A DNA stretch of 64,000 nt from contig NZ_JAQSDA010000011.1 in NCBI RefSeq assembly GCF_029945685.1, positions 97,126-161,125 of the forward strand. Direction: 5' to 3'. Source of the stretch: Polaromonas sp. GTDB lineage: Bacteria; Pseudomonadota; Gammaproteobacteria; Burkholderiales; Burkholderiaceae_C. The position numbers and the translations under genes are program-made. This document shows, one piece after another, positions 44,187 through 53,121 of the stretch (its first letter is position 1; every line of letters starts with the position of its first letter). The notes beneath the pieces are model-generated. The model was not told the origin of the DNA and did not search any database. It worked only from the letters and a program-made list of their open reading frames with translations.

Positions 44187-46019
44187 ATGTTTCTTCTCAT
44201 GAAAACCTGTGTATCACATGCACGCTCCGCCGCGCTTTCGCTGATGGTCGCTGCCGCATGGCCTGCTTTTTCCCAAACCGCTTCATCCCCGCAACTGCGG
44301 GAGACCGTGGTCACCGCCACGCGCACGGCGCAGCCCCTTTCCGATCTGGTGGCCGATGTCACCGTGCTTGACCGCGCCGCCATAGAACGCAGCGGCGCTG
44401 CCGGCCTGGCCGATGTGCTGGCGCGTGTACCCGGCATCGAGATGGCGCGCAATGGTGGTCCCGGCAGCACCACCAGCGTGTTCCTGCGCGGTGCCGAGTC
44501 ACGTTTTACCGCGGTGTATATCGACGGCGTCCGGATCGATTCCCAGGCCACCGGCGGCGCGGCCTGGGAGACCATTCCGCTCAGCCAGATCGATCGCATT
44601 GAGGTCCTGCGCGGCCCGGCCGGAGCCGTCTACGGTTCCGATGCGCTGGGTGGCGTGATCCAGCTGTTCACCCGCAGGGGCGAGGGGCCGCCGGCGCCGG
44701 CGGTCGGCATCGGCTTTGGGTCCCACGGCACGCAAAAAGCCGATGCCAGCATCAGCGGCAGCAGTGGCACATTCGATTATTCGCTGGGCCTGTCCGACGA
44801 AAGCAGCAAGGGTTTCAACTCGCGCCCGACGGCGGGCCAGAATCCCGACCGGGACGGCTACGAGAGCCGGTCGGCCAACGCCCGCATCGGCTTGCAGGTC
44901 GATCCGGCCCACCGGCTGGAGATCACGGCGCTGGCAAGCGACATGAACTCGCAATACGACAGTGCCACAAGGTTTGTCGACGAGCGCAACCTGCACAGCC
45001 TGCAGGCGCTGGGGCTGAACTGGCAGGCGCAATGGACGCAGGCCTACAGCACCAAGCTGAGCGTGACCGACTCACGCGACCGCTACGAAACCACGCCGTC
45101 GCCCTACCTGACCATCACGCAGTTGAATGGCTACCTGTTCCAGAACGAGCTTCGTCTGGGCAGTCATTTGCTGACCGCCGCGCTGGAGCGAAAAGTCGAT
45201 CATCTGGAAAATGCGCCCATCAACCGAAGCCGTTCGCAGGATGCACTGGCCCTGGGATATGGTTACCGCAGCGGCCGGCACACGCTGCAGCTGAACCTGC
45301 GCAACGACCAGGACAGCGAGTTCGGCGATCACAACACCGGCAGCGCTGCCTGGGGTTTGGCCCTCACGCCGCAGTGGCGGGCCACCGCGTCGGCCGGCAC
45401 CGCATTCAGGGCGCCCACGCTTTACCAGCGTTTCAGCGTCTATGGCGTGTCCAGCCTGCAACCCGAAAGCAGCCGCAACCTGGAGCTGGGTCTGCGTTAT
45501 GCCGAAGGCGCCAGCAGTTTCGGCGTGGTGGTGTACCGCAACAGGGTCAATGACCTCATCACCTTCTCCACGCCGGGGCGCTGCGCGTCCGGTCTGGGCT
45601 GCTATTCCAACACGGCCCGCGCCGAATATGCCGGGGTGACTTTCTCGGGCGCCCACAAGCTCGGCGAGGTCAACCTGCATGCCTCGCTCGATGTACAGAA
45701 CCCCCGCGATCTTTCGACCGGCAGGCAGCTCGCGCGCCGCGCCCGGCATCACGCCAGCCTGGGGGCCGACACCCACATCGCTTCCTGGACAGTAGGCGCC
45801 GAGGCACAGCTTTCGGGACGTCGCAATGACAGTGCCAGCAATACCGTGGTGCTCGCGGGTTACGGCCTGATCAACCTCCATGCCAGCACGCCGGTGGCGA
45901 AGGACTGGACCTTCCTCGCGCGTGTGGACAATCTGGCCGACAAGACCTACCAGCTTGCCAACACCTATGCGACGGCGGGGCGCAGCCTCTATGTCGGCCT
46001 GAAGTGGGCGCCGAAGTAA
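44187..46019 (+). CDS. btuB: TonB-dependent vitamin B12 receptor
   Basis: An outer-membrane receptor of 610 residues. The signal peptide (about residues 1-31, ending PAFSQ) is followed by the TonB box ETVVTAT, a plug domain (VTVLDRAAIERSG, LADVLARVPGIEM, IEVLRGPAGAVYGSDALGGVIQLFTR) and a 22-strand-type barrel ending in the aromatic-poor YVGLKWAPK. The cobalamin riboswitch upstream and cob/btu genes downstream fix the substrate class as corrinoids. The start used is the ATG at 44187; an ATG four codons later is equally possible. Confidence 0.95.
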   Translation: MFLLMKTCVSHARSAALSLMVAAAWPAFSQTASSPQLRETVVTATRTAQPLSDLVADVTVLDRAAIERSGAAGLADVLARVPGIEMARNGGPGSTTSVFLRGAESRFTAVYIDGVRIDSQATGGAAWETIPLSQIDRIEVLRGPAGAVYGSDALGGVIQLFTRRGEGPPAPAVGIGFGSHGTQKADASISGSSGTFDYSLGLSDESSKGFNSRPTAGQNPDRDGYESRSANARIGLQVDPAHRLEITALASDMNSQYDSATRFVDERNLHSLQALGLNWQAQWTQAYSTKLSVTDSRDRYETTPSPYLTITQLNGYLFQNELRLGSHLLTAALERKVDHLENAPINRSRSQDALALGYGYRSGRHTLQLNLRNDQDSEFGDHNTGSAAWGLALTPQWRATASAGTAFRAPTLYQRFSVYGVSSLQPESSRNLELGLRYAEGASSFGVVVYRNRVNDLITFSTPGRCASGLGCYSNTARAEYAGVTFSGAHKLGEVNLHASLDVQNPRDLSTGRQLARRARHHASLGADTHIASWTVGAEAQLSGRRNDSASNTVVLAGYGLINLHASTPVAKDWTFLARVDNLADKTYQLANTYATAGRSLYVGLKWAPK

Positions 46020-46037
46020 GCCCGCTGGAAAAACACC

Positions 46038-47372
46038 ATGTCTGCACCTTCCTGCCCTGCTGTCCTCATCGCCGCGCCGGCTTCCGGCCAGGGCAAGACC
46101 ACGGTCGCGTGTGCGCTGGCGCGCCTGCACGCGCGCCAGGGGCGGCGGGTGCGGGTCTTCAAGTGCGGGCCGGATTTTCTCGACCCCTGCTGGCTGGCTC
46201 TGGCCAGCGGCGCGCCGGTGCACCAGCTCGACCTGTGGATGACCGGCGAGGACGACTGCGCCCGGCGCCTGCAGGCCGCCGCGCAGGAAGCCGACCTGAT
46301 CATTGTCGAAGGCGTGATGGGGCTGTTCGACGGGCAACCGAGCGCGGCCGATCTGGCGCAGCGTTTCTGCCTGCCGGTGCTGGCCGTCATTGACGCCGGG
46401 GCCATGGCCGGCACCTTCGGCGCACTGGCCTGGGGCTTGCAGCATTACCGGGACGGCCTGCGGTTTGCCGGCGTGCTGGCGAACCGGGTGGCCTCCGACA
46501 GCCATGCGCTGATGCTCCAGGAAAGCCTGCGTGAGCCGGATCACTGGCTGGGCGCCCTCATGCGCAGCAGTGCCATGGCGTTGCCCGAGCGGCATCTGGG
46601 CCTGGTGATGTCCGATGAGCTCGGCGACGCCATGCAGCGACTGGACGCTGCGGCCGATGCGTTGGCCGCCACCCCGCTGGGCCAGATGAGCGGGGACGAC
46701 TTGCAGGCCTGGGCGGTTCCATTCAAGGCGCCGGATCTGCCGGGGTTTCCGGCCGGTGTACTGGAGGGCCGCACGGTGGCCGTGGCGCGCGACGCCGCGT
46801 TCTGCTTCATTTACGCAGCCAATCTCGATTGCCTGCGCGAGCTCGGTGCGCAGCTGGTGTTTTTTTCGCCGCTGGCCGACGCCGCCTTGCCGGACTGCGA
46901 CGCACTCTGGCTGCCCGGTGGTTACCCCGAGTTGCATCTGGAGGCCCTGGCGGCCAACAGCGCGATGAAGGACAGCCTCGCTGCGCATGTGCGCGCCGGC
47001 AAACTGGTCTGGGCCGAGTGCGGCGGCATGATGGCGCTGTTTGAGGAGTTGCACACCGTCGATGGTGATCGCCACGCGATGTGGGGTGTGCTGCCCGGCA
47101 GCGTCAGCATGCAAAAACGCCTGGCCGCGCTGGGCCCGCAGCAGCTGCGTTTGGCCGGCGGCACCCTGCGCGGCCACACCTTCCATTACTCAACCTGCAC
47201 CACGCCGCTGCAGCCCGCCACTCGCACCGAAGCGGCGCCGGGGCGCCAACTGCGCGGCGAGGGCGAGGCGCTGTATGTCTCGGGTTCGGTCCGCGCCAGT
47301 TATTTCCACGCCTGGTTCGCGTCCAGCCCGGCAGCGACAGCCCGGCTTTTTTCAGCGGAGCCGCAGCCATGA
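46038..47372 (+). CDS. cobB: Cobyrinic acid a,c-diamide synthase
   Basis: A glutamine- and ATP-dependent amidase of 444 residues (CobB/CbiA). The N-terminal P-loop (LIAAPASGQGKTTVACAL) and FKCGPDFLDPCWL precede the C-terminal class-I glutaminase-like domain with LPGGYPELHLEAL and the nucleophile cysteine in AECGGMMAL. The C-terminal HTFHYS gives the conserved His. It amidates the a and c side chains of cobyrinate or hydrogenobyrinate. It follows btuB by 18 bp and overlaps the next gene (ATGA). Confidence 0.94.
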   Translation: MSAPSCPAVLIAAPASGQGKTTVACALARLHARQGRRVRVFKCGPDFLDPCWLALASGAPVHQLDLWMTGEDDCARRLQAAAQEADLIIVEGVMGLFDGQPSAADLAQRFCLPVLAVIDAGAMAGTFGALAWGLQHYRDGLRFAGVLANRVASDSHALMLQESLREPDHWLGALMRSSAMALPERHLGLVMSDELGDAMQRLDAAADALAATPLGQMSGDDLQAWAVPFKAPDLPGFPAGVLEGRTVAVARDAAFCFIYAANLDCLRELGAQLVFFSPLADAALPDCDALWLPGGYPELHLEALAANSAMKDSLAAHVRAGKLVWAECGGMMALFEELHTVDGDRHAMWGVLPGSVSMQKRLAALGPQQLRLAGGTLRGHTFHYSTCTTPLQPATRTEAAPGRQLRGEGEALYVSGSVRASYFHAWFASSPAATARLFSAEPQP

Positions 47373-48169
47373 ACCACGGCCCGCAGCGCATCGTCTGCAT
47401 GACCGAGGAAACCACCGAGTGGCTGTACCTGCTGGGCGAGGAGAGCCGCATCGTCGGCATCTCGGGCTACACGGTGCGGCCGCCGCGAGCCCGTGCCGAG
47501 AAGCCCCGGGTCAGCGCTTTCACCAGCGCCAAAATCGACAAGATTCTGGAACTCAAACCCGACTGCGTGTTCGGCTTCTCGGACCTGCAGGCCGACATTG
47601 CGGCCGAGCTGATCCGCAAGGGCGTGCAGGTCACGGTGTTCAACCAGCGCAGCATCGCGGAAATTTTCTCGATGATGTACCAGGTGGCGGCCATGGTCGG
47701 GCAGGGCGAGCGCGGCCTGCAGCTGATGCAGGCCATGCAGGACAGGCTGGCCGCCATCGCCCAGGTGGCGGCCGGCCTCAAGCGCCGGCCCCGCGTGTTT
47801 TTTGAAGAATGGGACGAGCCGCACATCAGCGCTATCGCCTGGGTCTCCGAGCTGCTGGGCGTGGCCGGCGGTGACGACTGTTTTCCCGAACTGGCGCGCA
47901 TGGCCATGGGCAAGGGCCGCATCATTGCCGATGGCAGCGAGATCGTCGCGCGCAACCCCGACATCATCATCGGCTCCTGGTGCGGCAAGAAGTTCCGGCC
48001 CGAAAAAGTCGCGGCGCGCCCCGGTTGGGAGAACGTCAACGCGGTCAAAAATGGGCAGCTGTTCGAGATCAAGTCGGCGGACATCCTGCAGCCCGGGCCG
48101 GCCGCGCTGACCGACGGGGTGGAGCAGCTGCACCGCATCGTCATGCAATGGAGCATGACCCATGACTAA
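47369..48169 (+). CDS. Leaderless BtuF-like cobalamin-binding protein
   Basis: A 266-residue protein of the periplasmic-binding-protein family PF01497 (BtuF/FepB type), but without any signal peptide: the ATG at 47369 in the ATGA overlap leads straight into RIVCMTEETTEWLYLLGEE. The family core VGISGYTV, KIDKILELKPDCVFGFSDLQ and RNPDIIIGSWCGKKF is intact. It is probably cytoplasmic, which is odd for this family. Sitting between cobB and cobU, it may hold a corrinoid intermediate or serve as a chaperone (inference). The true BtuF with signal peptide is encoded two genes further on. Confidence 0.85.
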   Translation: MNHGPQRIVCMTEETTEWLYLLGEESRIVGISGYTVRPPRARAEKPRVSAFTSAKIDKILELKPDCVFGFSDLQADIAAELIRKGVQVTVFNQRSIAEIFSMMYQVAAMVGQGERGLQLMQAMQDRLAAIAQVAAGLKRRPRVFFEEWDEPHISAIAWVSELLGVAGGDDCFPELARMAMGKGRIIADGSEIVARNPDIIIGSWCGKKFRPEKVAARPGWENVNAVKNGQLFEIKSADILQPGPAALTDGVEQLHRIVMQWSMTHD

Positions 48170-48749
48170 ACTGTCCGTGGCGCACAGCGAACTGATCCTC
48201 GGCGGGCAGCGCAGCGGAAAGTCGCGCCGTGCGGAGATGCTGGCACAAGGCTGGCTCGCGCAGTCCCCCGCGCATCGTGCGGTGCTGATCGCCACCGGCC
48301 AGCCCTGGGACGATGAAATGCGCGAACGCATCGCGCGCCACCGGCAGGACAGGGCCGAGCGGGTGCCCGGCATGACCACGGTCGAGGAACCGCTGCAGCT
48401 CGCCCAGGCCATCACGGCGCACGGTAACGCGCAGACCCTGGTGGTGGTCGATTGCCTGACGCTGTGGTTGACCAACTGGCTCATGCCGGTCGAGGTTTCA
48501 GAGAAAAATATGGCTGCAGCCCAATACCCACAAGCGCCAGCAGCTATGCTTTTGGAAGCAACCGAAAAAAGTCCCGGGCCACTGGTGCTGGTCGGCAACG
48601 AGATCGGGCTGGGCGTGATTCCGCTCGGGCCCGAGGTGCGCGCCTTTGTCGATGCGCTGGGCCGGCTGAATCAGGAGGTGGCGCAGGCCTGTGAGCGCGT
48701 GACCCTGATGGCTGCCGGTTTGCCGCTGGTTTTGAAAGGCCCGCCATGA
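48162..48749 (+). CDS. cobU: Adenosylcobinamide kinase / guanylyltransferase
   Basis: A bifunctional enzyme (CobU/CobP) of 195 residues that phosphorylates adenosylcobinamide and transfers GMP. The P-loop is LILGGQRSGKSRRAE, followed by IATGQPWDDEMRERIARHR (the RIxxHR motif), VVVDCLTLWLTNWL and VLVGNEIGLGVIPLGPEVRAF. About 20 residues between the LTNWLM and GPLVLVGNE segments are encoded by a copy of repeat A in reverse orientation. It overlaps both neighbours by a few bases. Confidence 0.93.
   Translation: MTKLSVAHSELILGGQRSGKSRRAEMLAQGWLAQSPAHRAVLIATGQPWDDEMRERIARHRQDRAERVPGMTTVEEPLQLAQAITAHGNAQTLVVVDCLTLWLTNWLMPVEVSEKNMAAAQYPQAPAAMLLEATEKSPGPLVLVGNEIGLGVIPLGPEVRAFVDALGRLNQEVAQACERVTLMAAGLPLVLKGPP
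48497..48560 (-). repeat. Dispersed repeat A, copy 10, in frame inside cobU
   Basis: Read on the minus strand: CCAAAAGCATAGCTGCTGG, CGCTTGTGGGTA, TTGGGCTGCAGCC and ATATTTTTCTCTGAAA, the family A order. On the coding strand it yields SEKNMAAAQYPQAPAAMLL, a stretch with no counterpart expected in CobU. Confidence 0.75.
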
Positions 48750-49663
48750 ACTTTCCTTCCTGCTCCCTCGCCCTCTGGCAGAGGGTCGGGGTGAGGGCGG
48801 CGCTGCTGCTTTCGCTGACTTTTCTGGCCGTGGCGCCAGCCCGCGCCCTGCAACTGACGGATGACCGCGGTGTCAGCGTGAGCTTCGCGCAAAGCCCGCA
48901 GCGCATTGTCAGCCTGCTGCCTTCGCTGACGGAGAGTGTCTGCGCGATGGACCAGTGCCAGCGCCTGGTCGGTGTGGACCGATATTCGAACTACCCCGCC
49001 AGCGTGCGCAGCCTGCCGGTGCTGGGCGGCGGGCTGGACCCCAACATCGAAGGCATCGTGGCCTTGCGGCCCGACGTGGTGCTGCTGGCCACGTCTTCGC
49101 GCGCCAGCCAGCGCCTGGAGTCGCTGGGCATCAAGGTGGTGGCGCTGGAGCCCAGGAGCCACGCCGACGTGCGGCGTGTGCTCGAGAAAATCGGTGTGTT
49201 GCTCGACATTCCCGAGGCGCAGGGCGTGGACCGCCTGTGGCGCACCATCGATGCCAGCATCTCGGCGGCGGCACAGTCGCTGTCGCCCCGGGCCAGGCGC
49301 GCGCGGGTGTATTTTGAAGTCAGCCGCGGGCCCTATGCCGCGGGCGAGTCCTCCTTCATCGGCGAGACGCTGACCCGACTGGGCGTGAAAAACGTGGTGC
49401 CGGCGGCACTGGGTCCCTTCCCGCGGCTCAACCCCGAATTCGTGGTGCGCGCCAACCCCGACGTGATCATGGTCGGCAACCGCAGCATGCAGGCCATGGC
49501 GTCTTATCCCGGCTGGGGCAGCATCAAGGCCGTGAAGGAGCAGCGCATCTGCGTGTTCGGCGTGGTGGAGTCCGACGTGGTCGTGCGGCCCGGCCCGCGC
49601 ATGGCCGAGGCGGCCCGCCTGATGGCCCGTTGCCTCGAAGACAAGGCGCCGGCCGCACCATGA
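48746..49663 (+). CDS. btuF: Vitamin B12 ABC transporter periplasmic binding protein
   Basis: A 305-residue periplasmic cobalamin-binding protein. The signal peptide spans residues 1-34 (ending APARA) and the mature part opens LQLTDDRGVSVSFAQSPQRIVSLLPSLTESVCAM. VGVDRYSNYPASVRSLPVLG and RPDVVLLATSSRASQRLESLG are typical of BtuF. The region encoding CSLALWQRVGVRA in the signal peptide matches a REP-D palindrome. It overlaps cobU and btuC in ATGA arrangements and forms BtuFCD with them. Confidence 0.92.
   Translation: MNFPSCSLALWQRVGVRAALLLSLTFLAVAPARALQLTDDRGVSVSFAQSPQRIVSLLPSLTESVCAMDQCQRLVGVDRYSNYPASVRSLPVLGGGLDPNIEGIVALRPDVVLLATSSRASQRLESLGIKVVALEPRSHADVRRVLEKIGVLLDIPEAQGVDRLWRTIDASISAAAQSLSPRARRARVYFEVSRGPYAAGESSFIGETLTRLGVKNVVPAALGPFPRLNPEFVVRANPDVIMVGNRSMQAMASYPGWGSIKAVKEQRICVFGVVESDVVVRPGPRMAEAARLMARCLEDKAPAAP
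48763..48799. repeat. REP-D-like palindrome inside the btuF signal sequence
   Basis: CTCCCTCGCCCTCTGGCAGAG followed by GGTCGGGGTGAGGG corresponds to the CCCTCTCCC..GGGAGAGGGTTAGGGTGAGGG type at 32543-32621. It encodes residues 7-18 of pre-BtuF. Confidence 0.7.
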
Positions 49664-50679
49664 GTCCGCGGTTCCCCAACCAGCACCGCCTGCCCCTGCT
49701 GCTGGCCGGCGGCCTGCTGCTGGCCAGCGCGGCCTTGCTGCTGCTGGGTGTGAGTGTGGGCAGCACCGGTTTTGAAAGCGTGCGCAACATGTGGCACGAC
49801 GCGCAGGCCCTGCAGATCGTGCGCGAGATCCGGCTGCCACGCACCGTGGGCGCCTGGCTGGCCGGCGCCTTGCTGGGCCTGGCCGGCGCGGTGGCGCAAG
49901 GCCTGTTTCGCAATCCGCTGGCTGACCCTTACCTGTTGGGCAGCGCCTCGGGCGCCTCGCTGGGGGTGGCCCTGGCCATGGCGCTGTTTGGTATTTCGCC
50001 GCTGGCAACACACTGGCTGGCACGCATCGGGCTCACCGGCGCGGCCTTTGTCGGCGCGGTGCTGGCCGTGCTGCTGACCCTGCTGCTGGCCAAGGGCGTG
50101 CAGCACACGCTGCGCCTGCTGCTGGCCGGCGTGATTGTCGGCGTGGTGCTGGGCGCCATCACCTCGCTGATCCTGCTGCTCACGCCCGAGATCATGCAGG
50201 CCATGCAGTCCTTCATGCTGGGCAGCACCGGTTTTGTCGGCTGGACCGCCTGTGCCGTGATGGCGGCGGTACTCGCCTTCAGCGTGCTCGCCGCCTGGAT
50301 GATGAGCCATGTGCTCGACGGCCTGGCGCTGGGTGAAGCCACCGCACAAAGCCTGGGCCTGCGCCTGCCGCAGATGCGGGTGGCGCTGGTGGCGGTGCTG
50401 GCGCTGGCCACCGGCACCGCCGTGGCGCAGACCGGCTTGATCGCGTTTGTCGGCCTGGCCGCACCGCACCTGGTGCGCTCCGTCGTCAAGACCACCCACG
50501 GCCGGCTGATTGTGCTGGCTGCCCTGATGGGGGCGGTGCTGCTCACGGCGGCCGACATCCTGGCGCGCTGGCTGGTGGCACCGCAGGAACTGCCGGTGGG
50601 GGTGCTGACGGCGGTGCTGGGTGGCGGTTACCTGCTCTGGCTGATGCACCGGCACACCGGACGGGGAGCCGGGCTGTGA
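49660..50679 (+). CDS. btuC: Vitamin B12 ABC transporter permease
   Basis: A FecCD-family permease of 339 residues with about ten transmembrane helices. REIRLPRTVGAWLAGALLGLAGAVAQGLFRNPLADPYLLGSASGASLG is the family hallmark (about residues 53-100), and GLIAFVGLAAPHLVR is the coupling-helix region. The ATG at 49660 overlaps the btuF stop. Works with BtuF and BtuD. Confidence 0.94.
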   Translation: MSPRFPNQHRLPLLLAGGLLLASAALLLLGVSVGSTGFESVRNMWHDAQALQIVREIRLPRTVGAWLAGALLGLAGAVAQGLFRNPLADPYLLGSASGASLGVALAMALFGISPLATHWLARIGLTGAAFVGAVLAVLLTLLLAKGVQHTLRLLLAGVIVGVVLGAITSLILLLTPEIMQAMQSFMLGSTGFVGWTACAVMAAVLAFSVLAAWMMSHVLDGLALGEATAQSLGLRLPQMRVALVAVLALATGTAVAQTGLIAFVGLAAPHLVRSVVKTTHGRLIVLAALMGAVLLTAADILARWLVAPQELPVGVLTAVLGGGYLLWLMHRHTGRGAGL

Positions 50680-51470
50680 TGCCAACCACTTCATCAGTTG
50701 CTATGGATTCAATAGCTATTGACGCCCGCGCCATAAGGGCCAGCCTCGGACATGTCGAGGTATTGCACGACATCTCGCTGACGCTGCCCGCTGGCCGATG
50801 GACCAGCATCGTCGGGCCCAACGGCGCCGGCAAGTCCACCCTGCTCAAGGTGCTGGCCGGCCTGCTGCCGCGCCACGGCGAGGTGGCCTTGCTGGGCCAG
50901 CCGCTGGCCAGCCTGCGCGGCCGCCAGCGTGCGCAGCAGCTGTCCTGGCTGGGCCAGAACGAAAGTTCGGCCGACGACCTGACGGCCTACGACGTGGCCA
51001 TGCTGGGCCGCCTGCCGCACCAGGCCTGGCTGGCCGCGCCCAGCGCCGCCGACCATGCCGCCGTCGAACGCGCGCTGCGCGCCACGCAGGCCTGGGACTG
51101 GCGCGCCCGCGCCTTGGGCCAGCTCTCGGGTGGCGAGCGCCAGCGCGTGTTGCTGGCGCGTGCGCTGGCCGTCGAGGCCCAGGTGCTGCTGATGGACGAG
51201 CCGCTGGCCAACCTCGACCCGCCCCACCAGACCGACTGGCTGCTGATGGTGCGTGCCCTGGTGGCCGAAGGGAAAACCGTGGTCAGCGTGCTGCATGAAA
51301 TCTCGTTTGCGCTGCAGGCTGATGAACTGGTGCTGATGAACCAGGGCCGCATCGCGCACCAGGGCGCCTGCGGCGACGCGGCCACGCATCGCGCGGTTGA
51401 AAAAGTATTTGAGCAGCGCATCGCGGTGCACCAGCTGGCCGGCCAGTGGCTGGCCGTGCCCAGACTCTGA
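50679..51470 (+). CDS. btuD: Vitamin B12 ABC transporter ATP-binding protein
   Basis: An ATPase of 263 residues: Walker [14 protein letters not shown]-loop in [10 protein letters not shown], signature [17 protein letters not shown], Walker [17 protein letters not shown] and H-loop VLHEISFAL. The ATG at 50679 shares its A with the btuC stop (TGATG); a GTG one codon earlier is possible. The first 25 or so codons coincide with a copy of repeat A and encode the first strand of the nucleotide-binding domain. Confidence 0.92.
   Translation: MPTTSSVAMDSIAIDARAIRASLGHVEVLHDISLTLPAGRWTSIVGPNGAGKSTLLKVLAGLLPRHGEVALLGQPLASLRGRQRAQQLSWLGQNESSADDLTAYDVAMLGRLPHQAWLAAPSAADHAAVERALRATQAWDWRARALGQLSGGERQRVLLARALAVEAQVLLMDEPLANLDPPHQTDWLLMVRALVAEGKTVVSVLHEISFALQADELVLMNQGRIAHQGACGDAATHRAVEKVFEQRIAVHQLAGQWLAVPRL
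50695..50750 (+). repeat. Dispersed repeat A, copy 11, at the btuD N-terminus
   Basis: AGTTGCTATGGATTCAATAG, CTATTGACGCCCGCG, CCATAAGGGCCAGCC follow the family layout. In frame it encodes [19 protein letters not shown]. Confidence 0.75.
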
Positions 51471-51481
51471 AAGACCCCAAC

Positions 51482-52063
51482 ATGCAAATCGAAACACCTC
51501 CAACAGACAAGCCCTACGACAAACCCGAGGGCGAACGCCGCGGCCTGCTGATTGTCAACACCGGCGACGGCAAAGGCAAAAGCACGGCCGCGTTTGGCCT
51601 GGCGCTGCGCGCGCACGGCCGCCACCATGTGCATGGCAAGTCCGTGAAAATTTTCCAGTTCATGAAGGTGCCGAGCGCCCGTTTCGGCGAACACCGCATG
51701 TTCGAGCAGCTCGGCATTCCGATCGAAGGCCTGGGCGACGGCTTCAGCTGGAAAAGCCAGGACCTGGAGCATTCGGCCCAGCTGGCGCGCCAGGGTTGGG
51801 AAAAAGCCAAAGCGGCCATTTTGAGCGGCGACAACTTCATGGTGGTGCTCGACGAGCTGACCTACCCGCTGATCTACGGCTGGATGCCGCTCGACGATGT
51901 GCTGCAGACCCTGAAGGACAGGCCGAAGGAGGTGCATGTGGTCATCACCGGCCGGCGCTGCCCGCCCGAACTCATTGAACTGGCCGACACCGTGACCGAG
52001 ATGAGCCTGGTCAAACATGCGTTCAAGGCGGGCATCCCGGCCCAGCGCGGCATCGAAGACTGA
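51482..52063 (+). CDS. cobO: Cob(I)yrinic acid a,c-diamide adenosyltransferase
   Basis: A 193-residue CobA/CobO/BtuR-type ATP:corrinoid adenosyltransferase that adds the upper adenosyl ligand. The P-loop [20 protein letters not shown] near residue 20, [33 protein letters not shown] and the terminal [21 protein letters not shown] are all conserved. The ATG at 51482 lies 11 bp after btuD. Confidence 0.94.
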   Translation: MQIETPPTDKPYDKPEGERRGLLIVNTGDGKGKSTAAFGLALRAHGRHHVHGKSVKIFQFMKVPSARFGEHRMFEQLGIPIEGLGDGFSWKSQDLEHSAQLARQGWEKAKAAILSGDNFMVVLDELTYPLIYGWMPLDDVLQTLKDRPKEVHVVITGRRCPPELIELADTVTEMSLVKHAFKAGIPAQRGIED

Positions 52064-52065
52064 AG

Positions 52066-53121
52066 ATGCTGCTGGCCTGGGACAGTTTTCAGGCGGTGCA
52101 CAGCCTGGCCGCGCTGGCTGCCTGCGTGGCATGGGTGCTGGCCTTCGTGCTGGTGTTGCTGCTGGCGCTGTGGATTGACGCGCGCTGGGGCGAGCCGCGC
52201 GCGGCCTGGCACCCGGTGGTGGCCATGGGGTATTACCTCGAGGTGTGCGGACGTGTCATTTCTTCCTTGCCGCCGGCGCCGGCCTTGGTGTCCGGTGCCC
52301 TGGCCTGGTGGCTGGGCGTGGGGGTGGTGGGCGCCCTGGCCTGGGGACTGCAGGCGCTGGCTTTTGCGCAGGTCGCGCGCCTCGTCGCAGCGCCCGGCCC
52401 GGAGACAGCGCTGGCCCTCTTGCTGGTGCTGCTGCTGATGGGCTGGTTGCTCAAGACCCTGCTGTCCTGGCGCATGTTGCATGACGAGGTCGGCGCGGTC
52501 GAGGCCGCGCTGCAGCAGTCGCTGGCGGCCGGGCGCGAGCGCCTGTCGTGGCTGGTCAGCCGCGACACCGCGCTGCTCAGCGACAGCGAGGTGCGCGAAA
52601 GCGCGATTGAGTCCCTCGCCGAAAACCTCAACGACTCGGTGGTGGCGCCCATCTTCTGGTGGGTGCTGTTCGGCCTGCCCGGCGCCGCCATCTACCGTTT
52701 TGCCAACACCGCCGATGCGATGTGGGGTTACCGCGGCATGCACCGTGGCCAGCACTGGGAATGGGCTGGCAAGTGGGCGGCGCGTGCCGACGACGTGCTG
52801 TCCTGGCTGCCGGCGCGCCTGACGGCCTGGCTGCTGGCCGGGGTGGCGCGCGGCCTGCCGCCCGGTGCGTTGCGCCGGGAAGCCGCCAAAACCCCGTCGC
52901 CCAACAGCGGCTGGCCGATGGCGGCCATGGCCCTGGCCCTGGGCGTCAGCCTGCGCAAGCCCGGTATCTACACGCTCAACGCGGCGGGGCGGCCGCCTCG
53001 GCCCGCCGACACGGCTCTGGCCCGGCGTTATGCATCAAAAGCGGTGGTTGCCCTTGTGCTGTTTGCGGAGACAGCTATTCTTTTGATAGCGATGGGGCTG
53101 GCATGGACGCTGACCCCATGA
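52066..53121 (+). CDS. cbiB: Adenosylcobinamide-phosphate synthase (CobD/CbiB)
   Basis: An integral membrane enzyme of 351 residues that joins aminopropanol (phosphate) to adenosylcobyric acid. Recognised by LWIDARWGEPRAAWHPVVAMG near residue 35, SRDTALLSDSEVRESAIESLAENLNDSVVAPIFWWVLFGLPGA (about residues 165-207), FANTADAMWGYRGMH and the AAKTPSPNSGWPMAAMA segment. Its last codons include TATTCTTTTGATAGC, a possible fragment of repeat A. It starts 2 bp after cobO and overlaps cobC (ATGA). Confidence 0.94.
   Translation: MLLAWDSFQAVHSLAALAACVAWVLAFVLVLLLALWIDARWGEPRAAWHPVVAMGYYLEVCGRVISSLPPAPALVSGALAWWLGVGVVGALAWGLQALAFAQVARLVAAPGPETALALLLVLLLMGWLLKTLLSWRMLHDEVGAVEAALQQSLAAGRERLSWLVSRDTALLSDSEVRESAIESLAENLNDSVVAPIFWWVLFGLPGAAIYRFANTADAMWGYRGMHRGQHWEWAGKWAARADDVLSWLPARLTAWLLAGVARGLPPGALRREAAKTPSPNSGWPMAAMALALGVSLRKPGIYTLNAAGRPPRPADTALARRYASKAVVALVLFAETAILLIAMGLAWTLTP

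Noticed and set aside
45072..47186. A 704-codon minus-strand open frame
   Set aside because: Antisense to btuB and cobB, both with full family signatures and preceded by a riboswitch; no motif or ribosome-binding site on the minus strand.
53071..53102. A further repeat A copy in the cbiB 3' end
   Set aside because: Only the dyad GCTATTCTTTTGATAGC and a GGGGCTGG remain; the GCGC spacer is missing, so it is too weak to list as a copy.
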